A DNA stretch of 64,000 nt from Candidatus Mediterraneibacter faecavium (GCA_019119995.1 DWVY01000065.1:1-64000); one strand, 5' to 3'. Counted from the stretch's first letter, positions 7,856-17,940 are shown. The notes: generated by a model not told the origin, from the sequence alone. A program made the numbers and translations.

Positions 7856-10270
7856 ATGATCCAGCAAAATTTTAACGCAAATTGGAGATTCTGTAAGGAC
7901 GAAGGTAAGTTCGACGATATTACCCTTCCGCATGACGCAATGCTTGAGGAAGATCGTATACCGGATCTGATCGCCGGTGAAAATTCCGCTTATTTCCCAG
8001 GCGGTAAGTACGTCTACGAGAAGAATTTTGATATACCTGAGGAAACAGAATGTGTGCAGATCTATTTCGACGGGATTTATCAGAAAGCAAAAATTGAATT
8101 AAACGGGGAACAGATTGGGGAGCAGATAAACGGATACACGGGATTCTTTGTAGATCTGACGGAACACATGCTCCACGGCAGCACAAACCGGCTGCGTGTG
8201 ACAGCAGATAATACTCAGATCCCAAATTCCCGCTGGTATACGGGAAGCGGCATCTACCGTGACGTCACATTATTTACGGGAAACCGGCTGCATATCAGGC
8301 CGAAAGGGATCGAGGTCCGCACGATTGATGAAAAAGAGGCGGAAATTGAGATCCATATCTGTGTAGAGGGAATGTCAGAAGAAGACCGGAATGGGATTTC
8401 TTTTGAATTTAAAATATCAGATATGAGTCACAGACCGCAGGATTTTGAGATTGCGGACCAGAGGTGGACAGAACGTGATTATACGGTCCGTATGAAACAG
8501 AGCGCGGCGCAGGCATGGAGCTGTGAAGATCCGGTCTGCTATGTACTTGAGGTGAAGATGATAAAAGGCATTACAGCAGATGTTCAGACTGTGCGGTATG
8601 GCTTAAGAAAGCTGACATGGGATCCGGAAAAAGGAATGGCGGTCAACGGGAAAGAAATAAAACTGCGTGGGGCCTGTATCCATCATGACAACGGGATCCT
8701 GGGCGCGAAAGAGTATGAAGACGCGGAACTCAGGAGAATCCGGATCCTGAAAGAATGCGGATATAATGCAGTCAGAACAGCGCACAATGAGCCTTCAGAA
8801 GCACTCCTGGATGCATGCGATCAGATGGGAATGTATGTGATGGCTGAGTTTTCCGATGTGTGGAAAGCCGCGAAGAATCCTTATGATTATTCTCTGTATT
8901 TCAGAGAACATGCCGGGCAGGATCTCACGGCCATGGTACAGAAGTGCAAGAGACATCCTTCCGTTGTGATGTATTCCATTGGCAATGAAGTGTATGACAC
9001 CAAATGGACGAACAGCATCCGCACATGTGAGTACCTGACGCAGATAATCCGCTCCATTGATGATACGAGACCGGTAACCATGGGGTTCAATATCCTGGGC
9101 GCAATGTCCCCGCCGAAGGATAAGGAAATCCCGCTGGCAAAAGAGACGGAACAAGATGTGGTAGACCCGAAACGGAAAGGGAAAGAAGCTTCTCTTGTGA
9201 GCAGCAAACTGATGAATACAGTTGTGATGTATCTGCCGCAGATCATGCAGATGGTGAAGCCGGAAACGCTGGAAAAAAACACAGCGCCGCTCTTTGACAG
9301 CCTGGATATCGTGGGATTGAATTACGGGACCCATCTGTACGGCATCCATGAGATCAATCCGAAAAGGCTGATCGTCAACACGGAAACCTTTCCCAGCCAG
9401 ATTGGAAAGACATGGCCGGTTACAAAAAAAACGGCATATGTTGCAGGAGACTTTATGTGGACCGGCTGGGACCATCTGGGAGAATGCGGCGTCGGCGTTG
9501 TGGAATACGGGAAAACGCCGCGGCGTCTGAATAAACCCTATCCATGTATCGCCGGGGGCGTGGGATCTGTGAATCTTGTAGGAGAGATCGAGGCGCAGGG
9601 CTGGTATACAAAGGCTGTCTTCGGAATGCTGGACCAGCCGTACATCGGCGTCCGGCCGCTGCCCCATGCAGGAGAAAAAAGGAAGATGAGCAACTGGCGC
9701 GGAACAGACGCGGTAAACAGCTGGGCATGGGGAGAACAGTATTACGGCAAACAGGCGAAAGTTGAAATCTACTGTTCCGGATATGAGGTTGAGCTTATCC
9801 AGAATGGAAAGAGTCTGGGACGGTCGCTGCTTAAGGAGTGCAGGTCAGAGTTTGACGTGATGTACAAGGCCGGGGAATTAGAGGCTGTTTCTTACGATGA
9901 GCAGGGGAAAGAGCTGGGACGTAGCTCCCTCAAAAGCGCCGGGGATCAGTCGCGGCTGATCCTGAGGGCGGAGAAGCAGCACATCCCGTCAGGCGGGATC
10001 GTATATGTTTTTGCCGAGATTACAGATGAGCAGGGAATACGCAAAGTAAATGAGGACACAGACGTTGTCTTTACGGTGTGCGGTAATGGAGAATTGCTGG
10101 CGGCAGGTTCCGGTTCGCCATGGGCGGAGTATCCGTATACAGGAAATAAGGCAAAAACATGGTATGGTACAGCAGCTGCGGTGGTCCGGGCAGGAGAGAA
10201 AGGGACGATCACGGTCACTGCTGAGGCGGGGGATAGAAAAGCGGATGCAATTATTCTGTCCGCAGTTTAA
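7856..10270 (+). CDS. Glycoside hydrolase family 2 enzyme (beta-galactosidase type)
   Basis: An 804-residue retaining beta-glycosidase without a signal peptide, hence cytoplasmic. The order is an N-terminal sugar-binding jelly roll (YEKNFDIPE, RWYTGSGIYRDV), an immunoglobulin-like domain, a TIM barrel from about residue 265, and C-terminal DUF4982 and Ig-like domains. The acid/base is probably Glu378 in SIGNEVYDT and the nucleophile Glu510 in NTETF. I chose ATG 7856, 4 nt after AGGAGGG. It leads an operon with a GPH symporter and an esterase. The exact sugar (galactoside, glucuronide or other) cannot be settled from sequence. Confidence 0.87.
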   Translation: MIQQNFNANWRFCKDEGKFDDITLPHDAMLEEDRIPDLIAGENSAYFPGGKYVYEKNFDIPEETECVQIYFDGIYQKAKIELNGEQIGEQINGYTGFFVDLTEHMLHGSTNRLRVTADNTQIPNSRWYTGSGIYRDVTLFTGNRLHIRPKGIEVRTIDEKEAEIEIHICVEGMSEEDRNGISFEFKISDMSHRPQDFEIADQRWTERDYTVRMKQSAAQAWSCEDPVCYVLEVKMIKGITADVQTVRYGLRKLTWDPEKGMAVNGKEIKLRGACIHHDNGILGAKEYEDAELRRIRILKECGYNAVRTAHNEPSEALLDACDQMGMYVMAEFSDVWKAAKNPYDYSLYFREHAGQDLTAMVQKCKRHPSVVMYSIGNEVYDTKWTNSIRTCEYLTQIIRSIDDTRPVTMGFNILGAMSPPKDKEIPLAKETEQDVVDPKRKGKEASLVSSKLMNTVVMYLPQIMQMVKPETLEKNTAPLFDSLDIVGLNYGTHLYGIHEINPKRLIVNTETFPSQIGKTWPVTKKTAYVAGDFMWTGWDHLGECGVGVVEYGKTPRRLNKPYPCIAGGVGSVNLVGEIEAQGWYTKAVFGMLDQPYIGVRPLPHAGEKRKMSNWRGTDAVNSWAWGEQYYGKQAKVEIYCSGYEVELIQNGKSLGRSLLKECRSEFDVMYKAGELEAVSYDEQGKELGRSSLKSAGDQSRLILRAEKQHIPSGGIVYVFAEITDEQGIRKVNEDTDVVFTVCGNGELLAAGSGSPWAEYPYTGNKAKTWYGTAAAVVRAGEKGTITVTAEAGDRKADAIILSAV

Positions 10271-10287
10271 AACAACGGAGAGAGACT

Positions 10288-11616
10288 ATGGAATCAAAAA
10301 TGAAGTTCGGAAAAAAATTCGCATTTGGTCTGGGGGATTTTGGCGGGAATTTCTGCTTCTCATTCATTTCATCATTTGCCCTGATCTATTTTACAGATAT
10401 TGCGGGAGCAAACGTCCTGGCAATATCAACGTTACTGCTGATCGCAAAGGCGTTGGACGGTATTACGGACCTGATCACAGGCCACCTGATCGACAAGACC
10501 CATTCAAAAATGGGTAAGGCGAGACCGTGGCTGTTCTGGAGCGCGTTTCCCCTGGCGATTGCGATGATCCTGCTTTTCAGCGTGCCGGGCGACATCGGGC
10601 AGCAAGCAAAAAGTGCATATATCTTTATCTTTTATGTCCTTGTGTGTGCATTCTTTTATACCGCGAATAATATTTCGTATAATGCACTGACAGCCCTGAT
10701 AACAAATAATGAGGAAGACAGGGTATCCATGGGAAGTATCCGGTTTATGCTGACTGCGGTAGCCGGGATCATCATCGGTACACTGACCACTGTCCTGGTG
10801 CAGATTTTCGGGACCGGACAGAAAGGCTGGACAGCTGTTGCCGCGCTGTATGCAGTTATATTTCTTATCTGTACAATGATTACTGTATTTTCTGTGAAGG
10901 AAGTAAATAATTCGTCTGTTGAAGGACAGCGCAAGAATGAAGTGGGCTGGGTGCAGAGCGTTAAGATCCTGCTGACAAACCGGTATTTCATACTTGTATT
11001 TATTATTTTCCTTGTAATGTATATTTTTACAGGACTTATCGGAACGGCCGGTACATATTATGCAAAATATATCCTCGGCAATGAGAATATGTACGGATTA
11101 TTGAGCATTGCCATGATGATCCCCATGTTTCTGTCATTGTTATTTACACCTGCTCTGACAAAGAAGTTCGGAATGCAGAAAACAGGTATCGGTGCAGGAA
11201 TGTTATTTATTATCGGTTCACTGGCAGGAGTGATCGGAGGAAACTCTCTTCCAATCCTGCTGAGCGGTATCGTGATCCGTTCATTTGGAATGGGACCGAT
11301 CAGTGCGATTATTGTAACGCTTTCAGCATCAGTATCGGATAATATTATTCTGAAAAAGAAAGTCAATATCGAAGGGATGACATTCAGTTGTTCTTCCGTC
11401 GGCATCAAGATCGGATCGGGCGTCGGGACAGCCCTTGTCGGCTGGCTGCTGGCCGCTGTAGGCTATAACGGGAAAGACATTACGGACGGTGCGATAACAA
11501 TGATACAGATATCCTATCTTTTTATTCCCGTAATACTTGGAATTTTAGTGATCGTATGTTTCCTGTTTATGAATATTGAGGAAGAAAATAAAAGATTAAG
11601 GAGTGGATCAAGGTGA
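10288..11616 (+). CDS. GPH-family sugar:cation symporter (MFS)
   Basis: A 442-residue membrane protein with about 12 hydrophobic segments, of the glycoside-pentoside-hexuronide:cation symporter family. Family features visible are FGLGDFGGNF at the N-terminus, the loop LDGITDLITGHLIDKTHSKMGKARPW after helix 2, and YNALTALITNNEEDRVSMGS. It should import the glycoside that the upstream GH2 enzyme cleaves. It starts 17 nt after the GH2 stop and overlaps the next gene by 4 nt, so the three genes form one operon. Confidence 0.92.
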   Translation: MESKMKFGKKFAFGLGDFGGNFCFSFISSFALIYFTDIAGANVLAISTLLLIAKALDGITDLITGHLIDKTHSKMGKARPWLFWSAFPLAIAMILLFSVPGDIGQQAKSAYIFIFYVLVCAFFYTANNISYNALTALITNNEEDRVSMGSIRFMLTAVAGIIIGTLTTVLVQIFGTGQKGWTAVAALYAVIFLICTMITVFSVKEVNNSSVEGQRKNEVGWVQSVKILLTNRYFILVFIIFLVMYIFTGLIGTAGTYYAKYILGNENMYGLLSIAMMIPMFLSLLFTPALTKKFGMQKTGIGAGMLFIIGSLAGVIGGNSLPILLSGIVIRSFGMGPISAIIVTLSASVSDNIILKKKVNIEGMTFSCSSVGIKIGSGVGTALVGWLLAAVGYNGKDITDGAITMIQISYLFIPVILGILVIVCFLFMNIEEENKRLRSGSR

Positions 11617-12596
11617 AAAGGTTAGAAATATGGGGAGCATCGATCCCGGGCAATTCCGCCAGAAAGAAAATCATGGATATGGATATCGGGAAAAATCCTT
11701 TTTACCTGATTCAGATGTTCCGGATGCTGGCAGCGCTTAACGGGAGCAAATATAAAAAATGTAAGAAAGAATTAGATACTTTTACCTATCTTGCCGGGAT
11801 AAAAAAAGGCATAACGAAAGAGACTTATGAAGATGTGCCGACACTGACTTATTATCCGGCTCCGGGCGCAGAGCAGGCCGTGATCGTTGTGCCGGGCGGC
11901 GCCTATGCTTATCAGTGTGTTGAGATGGAAGGGACCAATGTGGCAAATGCGCTAAATAAACAGGGTATCGCGGCCTTTGTGCTGGACTACCGGTTAAATC
12001 CGTACCGGATGCCGATTCCGCTTCTGGACATGCAGAGAGCAGTAAGGTATGTACGTGCGCACAGTGAAGAATTTGGGATTGATGAGAATAAGATCAGTCT
12101 GCTGGGATTCAGCGCCGGAGGATATCAGGTGGGCGGTTTTCTCAATCTTCTGCAGGGAAAAAACAGATTTCCGGACGGATATGAAATGGATGAGATCGAT
12201 AAAGCGGATGACTCTGTGGATACAGCAGGTCTGCTCTATCCCTGCCTGACCCTGAAGTATAACCTGCCTATCCTGTATATCCTCTTTCCGGAGAAAGCGG
12301 TTCAGAATGAAGAAACAAAGAACCGGCTGCTGAAAGAATACGACTGCATAGAGAATATGAACAGTGCGGGAACGAGACAGTTCGTATGCTACGGGAAAAA
12401 AGATCACGTAGTAAATTATGAGCAGTCCCGGATGTACGTTGAGACACTTCGGAAAATACATGGGGATGTAACACTCGTGGAGTTGGAGGATGCCGACCAT
12501 GGTTTTGGCGTATCGAAGGATATGAACCGAAAAACGGATCGCTGGTTTCAGTCCTATATAAAGTGGCTGAAAACGTCGGATACGGGAAAAATCTAA
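11613..12596 (+). CDS. Alpha/beta hydrolase, acetyl-xylan-esterase-like (BD-FAE type)
   Basis: A 327-residue cytoplasmic serine esterase. It has an oxyanion-hole VVPGGAYAYQ, the nucleophile elbow GFSAGG (Ser about residue 169), and a C-terminal DADHGF carrying the catalytic His. The usual role of such proteins is removing acetyl or related groups from imported oligosaccharides. The GTG start overlaps the symporter stop (GTGA), with AAGGAG upstream, giving tight coupling. A strong hairpin terminator follows, ending the operon. Confidence 0.85.
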   Translation: MKRLEIWGASIPGNSARKKIMDMDIGKNPFYLIQMFRMLAALNGSKYKKCKKELDTFTYLAGIKKGITKETYEDVPTLTYYPAPGAEQAVIVVPGGAYAYQCVEMEGTNVANALNKQGIAAFVLDYRLNPYRMPIPLLDMQRAVRYVRAHSEEFGIDENKISLLGFSAGGYQVGGFLNLLQGKNRFPDGYEMDEIDKADDSVDTAGLLYPCLTLKYNLPILYILFPEKAVQNEETKNRLLKEYDCIENMNSAGTRQFVCYGKKDHVVNYEQSRMYVETLRKIHGDVTLVELEDADHGFGVSKDMNRKTDRWFQSYIKWLKTSDTGKI

Positions 12597-12655
12597 AGGA
12601 CCTTACAGCGCAGATGTAAAAATCAGATTTCTAAATCAGAAAAAGATATGCAGAA

Positions 12656-12690
12656 GCAGCTTTTGGCTTAAGTCCAAAGGCTGTTTTTCT
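12656..12690 (+). terminator. Rho-independent terminator of the GH2-GPH-esterase operon
   Basis: The arms CAGCTTTTGG and CCAAAGGCTG pair around CTTAAGT and are followed by TTTTTCTTT. It lies about 60 nt after the esterase stop codon. Confidence 0.85.
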
Positions 12691-12732
12691 TTATATTCTG
12701 TTGACAGCTGAAATCTTTCGGCATGATTCAAG

Positions 12733-12780
12733 AAAAACGTCGCAAAAAAATTAAAATAGTATGGAAAAACGTCGCAAAAA
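12733..12780. repeat. Two exact 16-bp direct repeats, 32-bp period
   Basis: AAAAACGTCGCAAAAA occurs at 12733-12748 and 12765-12780. Thirty-two bp is close to three helical turns, so a protein could bind both on one face. It lies between two convergent genes (12597-12922), where only the terminator and these repeats were found. Confidence 0.45.
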
Positions 12781-12922
12781 TTCAGCGAAAATCTTATTGT
12801 AAGTGTCCTTTTATAAAAAAAGTGGAAGAAAATCTGGACAAATTTACAGTTTTAAAAATGCATTTCTCTATTTTTTTGGTGTTCAGAAAAGTACTATGAA
12901 GACAGGCGCAGATGACAAACGA

Positions 12923-13762
12923 TCATTCCCGTTCTGCCTGAAATATCTCACGGTATTTTTTTGCCGGATAGCCAACCGTCTTTTTGAAAAAGCGGCAGAA
13001 ATAGTTATAGTCGTCAAACCCGACGTCAGAAGCGATTTCCGTGATCTTTTTATCGGTAGTACGCAGCAGTTCTTTGGCCTTGTCGATGCGCAGTTCACGG
13101 ATATATTCCGCGATCCCCATTCCGAGGTATTTGCTGCATTCCAGATAGAGTCGGCTGCGGCTGATCCCGAGATCGGCGGCAATTGTATTGACATCAAGAG
13201 AATCAGATAAGTGAGAGAGAAGATAAGAGCGTAAGTTGTTTGTGAAGTTCTGGCTCCGGAATGCGACCGTTTCGTTAGACAGGGTATAAAATGTGAAAGC
13301 CTGCATGACCGTGCCGGCTGCGCGGATCTGGCGGATCGATTTCAGCGGGATATCATCAACTGTGACAACCGGGTCGTCTTCATATCCTGTCAGATACTGC
13401 CGGAGCTTTGCAAGAAGTCCGGTGTACGAATCGGACACACCGATCTGTCCGAACATCAGATAGCCGATGATGATATGGCTGGAGATCAGCGGAACGGCAG
13501 CCTCGATCAGTCCTGCATGGCATTGATAGATGGTTATATCTTTCCGGTCATCGCACTGCTGAAACGAATGGATATCACTTTCCATGCATTTCCGGCGGAG
13601 CTCGGGATGACTTTTGACTCTTGTGCAAAATGCGCAGTCCTTTTCCGGCCAGGACAGAAGCTGGTGATATTCATCATCGTACAGGACGACGCGGATGCCG
13701 GTCAGTATATAGAAGTCTTTCATTAATTTTAACAGCTGGTCTTTATCAAATTCAAGTTTCAT
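12923..13762 (-). CDS. PocR-domain AraC-family regulator
   Basis: A 279-residue regulator. Residues about 8-165 form a PocR-type ligand-binding domain, with the Cys-containing pattern CAFCTRVKSHPELRRKC and YQCHAGLIEAAVPL. Residues about 180-275 form an AraC DNA-binding domain (AADLGISRSRLYLECSKYLG, VGFDDYNYFCRFFKK). PocR domains are linked to sensing small hydroxylated compounds or sugars. It is divergent from the isomerase-kinase-aldolase operon and is its likely regulator. Confidence 0.9.
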   Translation of the reverse strand: MKLEFDKDQLLKLMKDFYILTGIRVVLYDDEYHQLLSWPEKDCAFCTRVKSHPELRRKCMESDIHSFQQCDDRKDITIYQCHAGLIEAAVPLISSHIIIGYLMFGQIGVSDSYTGLLAKLRQYLTGYEDDPVVTVDDIPLKSIRQIRAAGTVMQAFTFYTLSNETVAFRSQNFTNNLRSYLLSHLSDSLDVNTIAADLGISRSRLYLECSKYLGMGIAEYIRELRIDKAKELLRTTDKKITEIASDVGFDDYNYFCRFFKKTVGYPAKKYREIFQAERE

Positions 13763-13942
13763 GGGATCTTACCTCTCTTGAACGGCCCACTGCCGCAATA
13801 AATGCCGACAGGAAGCCTCTATTGTAAGAAAGAGTAACATACATGGATAAAAAAGTAAATTAAGCTGTACGGATTTACGAATGGCGCGTGCTGAACGGTT
13901 ACGTTTAATCATAAAAATATAAGAATTAGGAGGAAACACAAA

Positions 13943-15346
13943 ATGAAGAAAATGACATTTGCACTTTGCTTCTGCAACAGAGGATTCATGCCGGGAGAGC
14001 TGATCTACGGCGCACGGGAAGATATGATCAAAGCCGTGACAGATGCGGGGTATGATTATATTGCTATGGATGCGGAACTGACACGCTACGGCGGAGTGGA
14101 AACAAGGGATGAAGGACTGCTGTACGCAAAGTGGCTGAAAGAGCACGAGGGACAGTATGACGGCGTGATCTTCTCCATGCCGATCTTTGCAGACGAGAAC
14201 GGAGCGATCACAGCCCTTCAGGATGCAGGTGTGCCGATCCTGATGCAGGCTTATCCTGATGAGATCGGGAAAATGGATTTCGCACACCGCCGCGATGCGT
14301 TCTGCGGTAAATTCTCTGTCACAGATGTATTTACTCAGTATCAGGTACCGTTTACTGTCTTAAAACCTCACGTGGTACATCCGCTTTCTGAGAAATTCCA
14401 GGAGAACCTGCGTGACTTCGCTGCGATCTGCCGTGTGGTAAACGGGATGAAGCGTTTCACGATCGGATGCATCGGAGCAAGGACGACAGCGTTCAAGACG
14501 ACCCGTTTTGATGAAGTCGGCCTCCAGAAAAACGGCATTACGGTAGAGGCGTTCGACCTTTCTGAGCTTGTATATAAAGTCGGCCAGAAGGCGGATGATG
14601 ATCCGGCAGTTACGGAGAAGATCAAAGTTCTTGAGAATTACTCAGATTTTACGAAAGTTCCGGATACGAACAAGCTGACGCTTGCCAAGATCTCGGTTGT
14701 GATCGATGAATATATTGAAGAGTATCATCTGGACGCCCTTGCGATCCGCTGCTGGAATGAGATGGAGACGATCATGAGAGTATGTCCGTGCGTACTCCTC
14801 TCCGAGCTGAATGACCGTGGGATCGTTACATCCTGCGAGATCGATCTGACATCTGCGATCTCCATGCGCGCGATGGCGCTTGCAAGCGAGCAGCCGACAG
14901 CAGTTCTTGACTGGAACAACAATTACGGAGACGAAGAGAATAAGGTGATCCTGTTCCACTGCGGATCAACGGCGCAGAGCCTGATGACAGAGAAAGGAAC
15001 CGTGACGGAGCACAAGATGTTTGCCAAAGGTGATCCGGGCTCAGGCTGGGGTACAAATGAAGGCCGGATCCGTCCGATGAAGACCACGCTGTCCAACTGC
15101 CTGACGGTAGACGGAAAGGTTGTTGTATACGCAACAGAGGCAGAATTTACAGATGATCCGATCGAGGATGCATACTTCGGATGCGCAGGCGTATGCGAGA
15201 TCCCGGATATGGAAGACAAGATGATCCGGCTGGCAAGAGGCGGGTTCAAACACCACACTTGTATCGGGGTCGGACATATGAAAGACATCCTGAAAGAAGC
15301 GTTTACTACATATCTCGGATACGAGTGGGTAGACATTGACAGATAA
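13943..15346 (+). CDS. L-fucose/L-arabinose isomerase-family protein
   Basis: A 467-residue protein of the L-fucose isomerase-like superfamily (COG2407-type), which converts aldoses to ketoses with a bound divalent metal. The conserved block GARTTAFKTTRFDE at about residue 175 and the C-terminal segment with CWNEMET and SCEIDLTSAISMRA support this. It is shorter than classical FucI (about 590). It opens an operon with an FGGY kinase, a DUF4432 protein and a class II aldolase, so the product ketose is probably phosphorylated and cleaved. AGGAGG lies 8 nt before the ATG. The sugar is unknown. Confidence 0.85.
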   Translation: MKKMTFALCFCNRGFMPGELIYGAREDMIKAVTDAGYDYIAMDAELTRYGGVETRDEGLLYAKWLKEHEGQYDGVIFSMPIFADENGAITALQDAGVPILMQAYPDEIGKMDFAHRRDAFCGKFSVTDVFTQYQVPFTVLKPHVVHPLSEKFQENLRDFAAICRVVNGMKRFTIGCIGARTTAFKTTRFDEVGLQKNGITVEAFDLSELVYKVGQKADDDPAVTEKIKVLENYSDFTKVPDTNKLTLAKISVVIDEYIEEYHLDALAIRCWNEMETIMRVCPCVLLSELNDRGIVTSCEIDLTSAISMRAMALASEQPTAVLDWNNNYGDEENKVILFHCGSTAQSLMTEKGTVTEHKMFAKGDPGSGWGTNEGRIRPMKTTLSNCLTVDGKVVVYATEAEFTDDPIEDAYFGCAGVCEIPDMEDKMIRLARGGFKHHTCIGVGHMKDILKEAFTTYLGYEWVDIDR

Positions 15347-15367
15347 GGAAATAACAAGGGGAAAACG

Positions 15368-15409
15368 ATGGAAAACAACATGCAGTATGTTGAGGTGGAT
15401 TTGAGATGA
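15368..15409 (+). CDS. Possible 13-residue leader peptide overlapping the kinase start
   Basis: An ATG after AAGGGG begins a 13-codon frame (MENNMQYVEVDLR) whose TGA stop overlaps the kinase ATG (ATGA). Termination would deliver ribosomes straight to the kinase start, whose own site GAGGTGG lies inside this frame. It could be a coupling peptide or a chance frame. Confidence 0.3.
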   Translation: MENNMQYVEVDLR

Positions 15410-16890
15410 AGATTGCAGGATTAGATATCGGGACAACCGGATGTAAACTGACGGTGTTTGACCCGGATGGAAAGAACCTGGGACATTCTTACAGGGATTA
15501 TCCGGTAAAGAGAGGAAAGAGTGAGCACGAGGTCGATGCGCAAGCGATCATGGGCAGTGTTATGGAAGTGATCCGGGATATGGCGGAGAAATATCCTGAT
15601 ATCGCCGGCATCGGCGTGACGAGCTTTGGCGAGACATTTGTAATGACAGATGAGAACGGGACTCCGCTCCACAGGGCGATGCTCTATACCGACCCGCGGG
15701 GAAAGGAAGAGTGCAGCGGACTGTTGGAGAAGATGGACGGAAAGTCGATCGCATCCATCACAGGTCTGAAGCCTCATGAAATGTACAGCTTCTGCAAGAT
15801 CATGTGGATCAAGAAGAACCGGCCGGAGATTTACGGAAAAGCGAAGCACATTTTCCTGATGCAGGATTATGTGGTATTTGCGCTTACAGGCAGGGCACAG
15901 ATCGATTATTCCCTTGCCACGCGGACGATGGCGTTTGATATCACATCATTAAAGTGGAGCAGGGAAATGTTTGATCTGGCAGGCATAGATATGGATCTGA
16001 TGTCCGAGCCGGTGCCGACCGGGACATCGGCAGGCCCGGTCCGTTTGGAGATCTCTTCCGCTACAGGTCTGGCGCCGGACACGCAGATTGTGTCGGTCAG
16101 CCATGACCAGATCGCGGCAGCCGTAGGCGCAGGCGTATTTGATTCTGACAAGGCAGTGGACGGGGCAGGCACGGTGGAATGTCTGACGCCCATTTACGAC
16201 CAGATCCCGGAACTGGAAGTCATGTATGACGGGAACTATGCCGTCGTGCCCTATGTGATCCCGGGGAAATATGTCTGCTATGCATTTTCCTATACCGGCG
16301 GCGCGCTGATCCAGTGGTGTGTGGATACACTGGCGAAGAAAGAAAAAGAACTGGCGAAGGAGCAGGGCATTTCTGTCAATTCTCTGCTTGAAGGAGATGC
16401 GGACGAACCCACCGGCCTGCTTGTCCTTCCGCATTTTGCCGGGGCGGCCACGCCGTATATGGACACCGGCTCGAAAGGTGTGATCGTTGGATTGACCACG
16501 GATACAACCGTAAGTGAGATCTACCGCGCCTGCATGGAAGGCGTAGTGTATGAAATGATGCTCAATATGGAATGCCTGGAAGATTCCGGGCTGCACTTTG
16601 AAATGCTCCATGCGACCGGCGGCGGGGCTCATTCGAAGGTGTGGATGCAGATGAAAGCGGATATGCTCAATGTTCCGATCACGGCATTGAATACTGTAGA
16701 TGCGGGAACGGTCGGGAGCGCGATGCTGACCGGTATTGCGGTGGGATGTTTCCGTAATCTGGAAGACGCGGCGGCGCATATGGTAGAGAAAAAAGAAGTC
16801 TATCGTCCGCGGCAGCAGATGCATGAAAAGTATGAGGAAATCTATAAAAGATACCGCAAGCTGTACAAGGCGGTCCGCCCGCTTATGTAA
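15406..16890 (+). CDS. FGGY-family carbohydrate kinase
   Basis: A 494-residue sugar kinase. The N-terminal ATPase-fold motif GLDIGTTGCKLTVFD and the C-terminal HATGGGAHSKVWMQMKADML block are typical of the xylulokinase/gluconokinase group; DGAGTVECL in the middle is characteristic too. It should phosphorylate the ketose made by the upstream isomerase, giving a ketose phosphate for the class II aldolase. Translation may be coupled to a tiny upstream frame. The substrate cannot be deduced from motifs. Confidence 0.92.
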   Translation: MKIAGLDIGTTGCKLTVFDPDGKNLGHSYRDYPVKRGKSEHEVDAQAIMGSVMEVIRDMAEKYPDIAGIGVTSFGETFVMTDENGTPLHRAMLYTDPRGKEECSGLLEKMDGKSIASITGLKPHEMYSFCKIMWIKKNRPEIYGKAKHIFLMQDYVVFALTGRAQIDYSLATRTMAFDITSLKWSREMFDLAGIDMDLMSEPVPTGTSAGPVRLEISSATGLAPDTQIVSVSHDQIAAAVGAGVFDSDKAVDGAGTVECLTPIYDQIPELEVMYDGNYAVVPYVIPGKYVCYAFSYTGGALIQWCVDTLAKKEKELAKEQGISVNSLLEGDADEPTGLLVLPHFAGAATPYMDTGSKGVIVGLTTDTTVSEIYRACMEGVVYEMMLNMECLEDSGLHFEMLHATGGGAHSKVWMQMKADMLNVPITALNTVDAGTVGSAMLTGIAVGCFRNLEDAAAHMVEKKEVYRPRQQMHEKYEEIYKRYRKLYKAVRPLM

Positions 16891-16953
16891 AATGGGTTTT
16901 TCGGCGGAAAAGTTACGGGAAAAGGATTGACCGGGAGACAAAGGAGGCAGGAT

Positions 16954-17940
16954 ATGAATCCATACATAGGACACGATTCACAATTATACCGGATGGAAGA
17001 ACACAGGCTGATCGGCGGAAAGGGAGACGGGATGCGCCTTCTGGAGATCAGCAACGGGAAAGGCATGGAGCTGACCGTGTCCCCAGACCGGTGCGCGGAT
17101 ATATCGCGGCTGAGCTTCAGGGGGATCAATATGTCGTATTTTTCACCCTGCGGCTATGTGGCTCCGGCTTATTATGATGATAAAGAGGACGGCTGGCTGA
17201 AATCATTTACGGCAGGTTATCTGACGACATGCGGCCTGCGGGCAGTCGGGACGCCCAGTACGGACGAGGGGGTGCGGTATCCGCTCCACGGTACGATCGC
17301 CAATACACCTGCGGAGCAGTGCCGGTGGTATGAAGAGGAGACGGAAGACGGGACATTCCTTGTCGTGCGGGCACTGATCAAAGATGAGAACATCTTCGGC
17401 CCGAAACTCCGGCTGTACCGGGAACTGCGGATCAGCACAGAGAGGAATGAATTCCTTATCAATGATACGATCGAGAATACCGGAGATAAGGAAGAGGGCG
17501 TAGAGATCCTGTATCACATGAATATGGGGTATCCTCTGCTGGATGAGGACAGCGTGGTCGAGATCCCGTCCGTGGAAGTGACGCCGCGGGACGAACATGC
17601 GGCAGAAGATCTTGCGAACTGGAAACAGATGATCACGCCTCAGGCGGGATACGTAGAGCGGTGCTATTACCACAGATTCGAAGGGAAAGAAGGCAGGGCG
17701 TCCATCTGGCAGCCAAAACTCGGCCAGGGCCTTGAGATCACATTTGACGCGGAGCAGTTGGATGGCTTTGTGGAATGGAAGATGATGGGCGTGCGGGATT
17801 ACGTGCTCGGACTGGAGTGCGGGAACTGCTATCCGGACGGACGCGATGTGATGCGCAAAAAAGGAATGCTCAAATCCGTTGCGCCGGGCCAGAAGAAGAC
17901 ATATCAGGTCCGCGTGAGGATGTTGGATGCGCAGCTCTGA
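16954..17940 (+). CDS. DUF4432 aldose-epimerase-like protein
   Basis: A 328-residue beta-rich protein of the galactose-mutarotase-like fold, DUF4432 type. Visible are the N-terminal SNGKGMELTVSPDRCADISRL, the family pattern YPLHGTIANTPAE, and HMNMGYPLLDED near the middle. The family is thought to interconvert sugar anomers, but few members have been tested. ATG 16954 follows AAGGAGG by 6 nt; the frame is open from a TTG at 16927 without a site. It sits within the sugar operon between the kinase and the aldolase. Confidence 0.85.
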   Translation: MNPYIGHDSQLYRMEEHRLIGGKGDGMRLLEISNGKGMELTVSPDRCADISRLSFRGINMSYFSPCGYVAPAYYDDKEDGWLKSFTAGYLTTCGLRAVGTPSTDEGVRYPLHGTIANTPAEQCRWYEEETEDGTFLVVRALIKDENIFGPKLRLYRELRISTERNEFLINDTIENTGDKEEGVEILYHMNMGYPLLDEDSVVEIPSVEVTPRDEHAAEDLANWKQMITPQAGYVERCYYHRFEGKEGRASIWQPKLGQGLEITFDAEQLDGFVEWKMMGVRDYVLGLECGNCYPDGRDVMRKKGMLKSVAPGQKKTYQVRVRMLDAQL

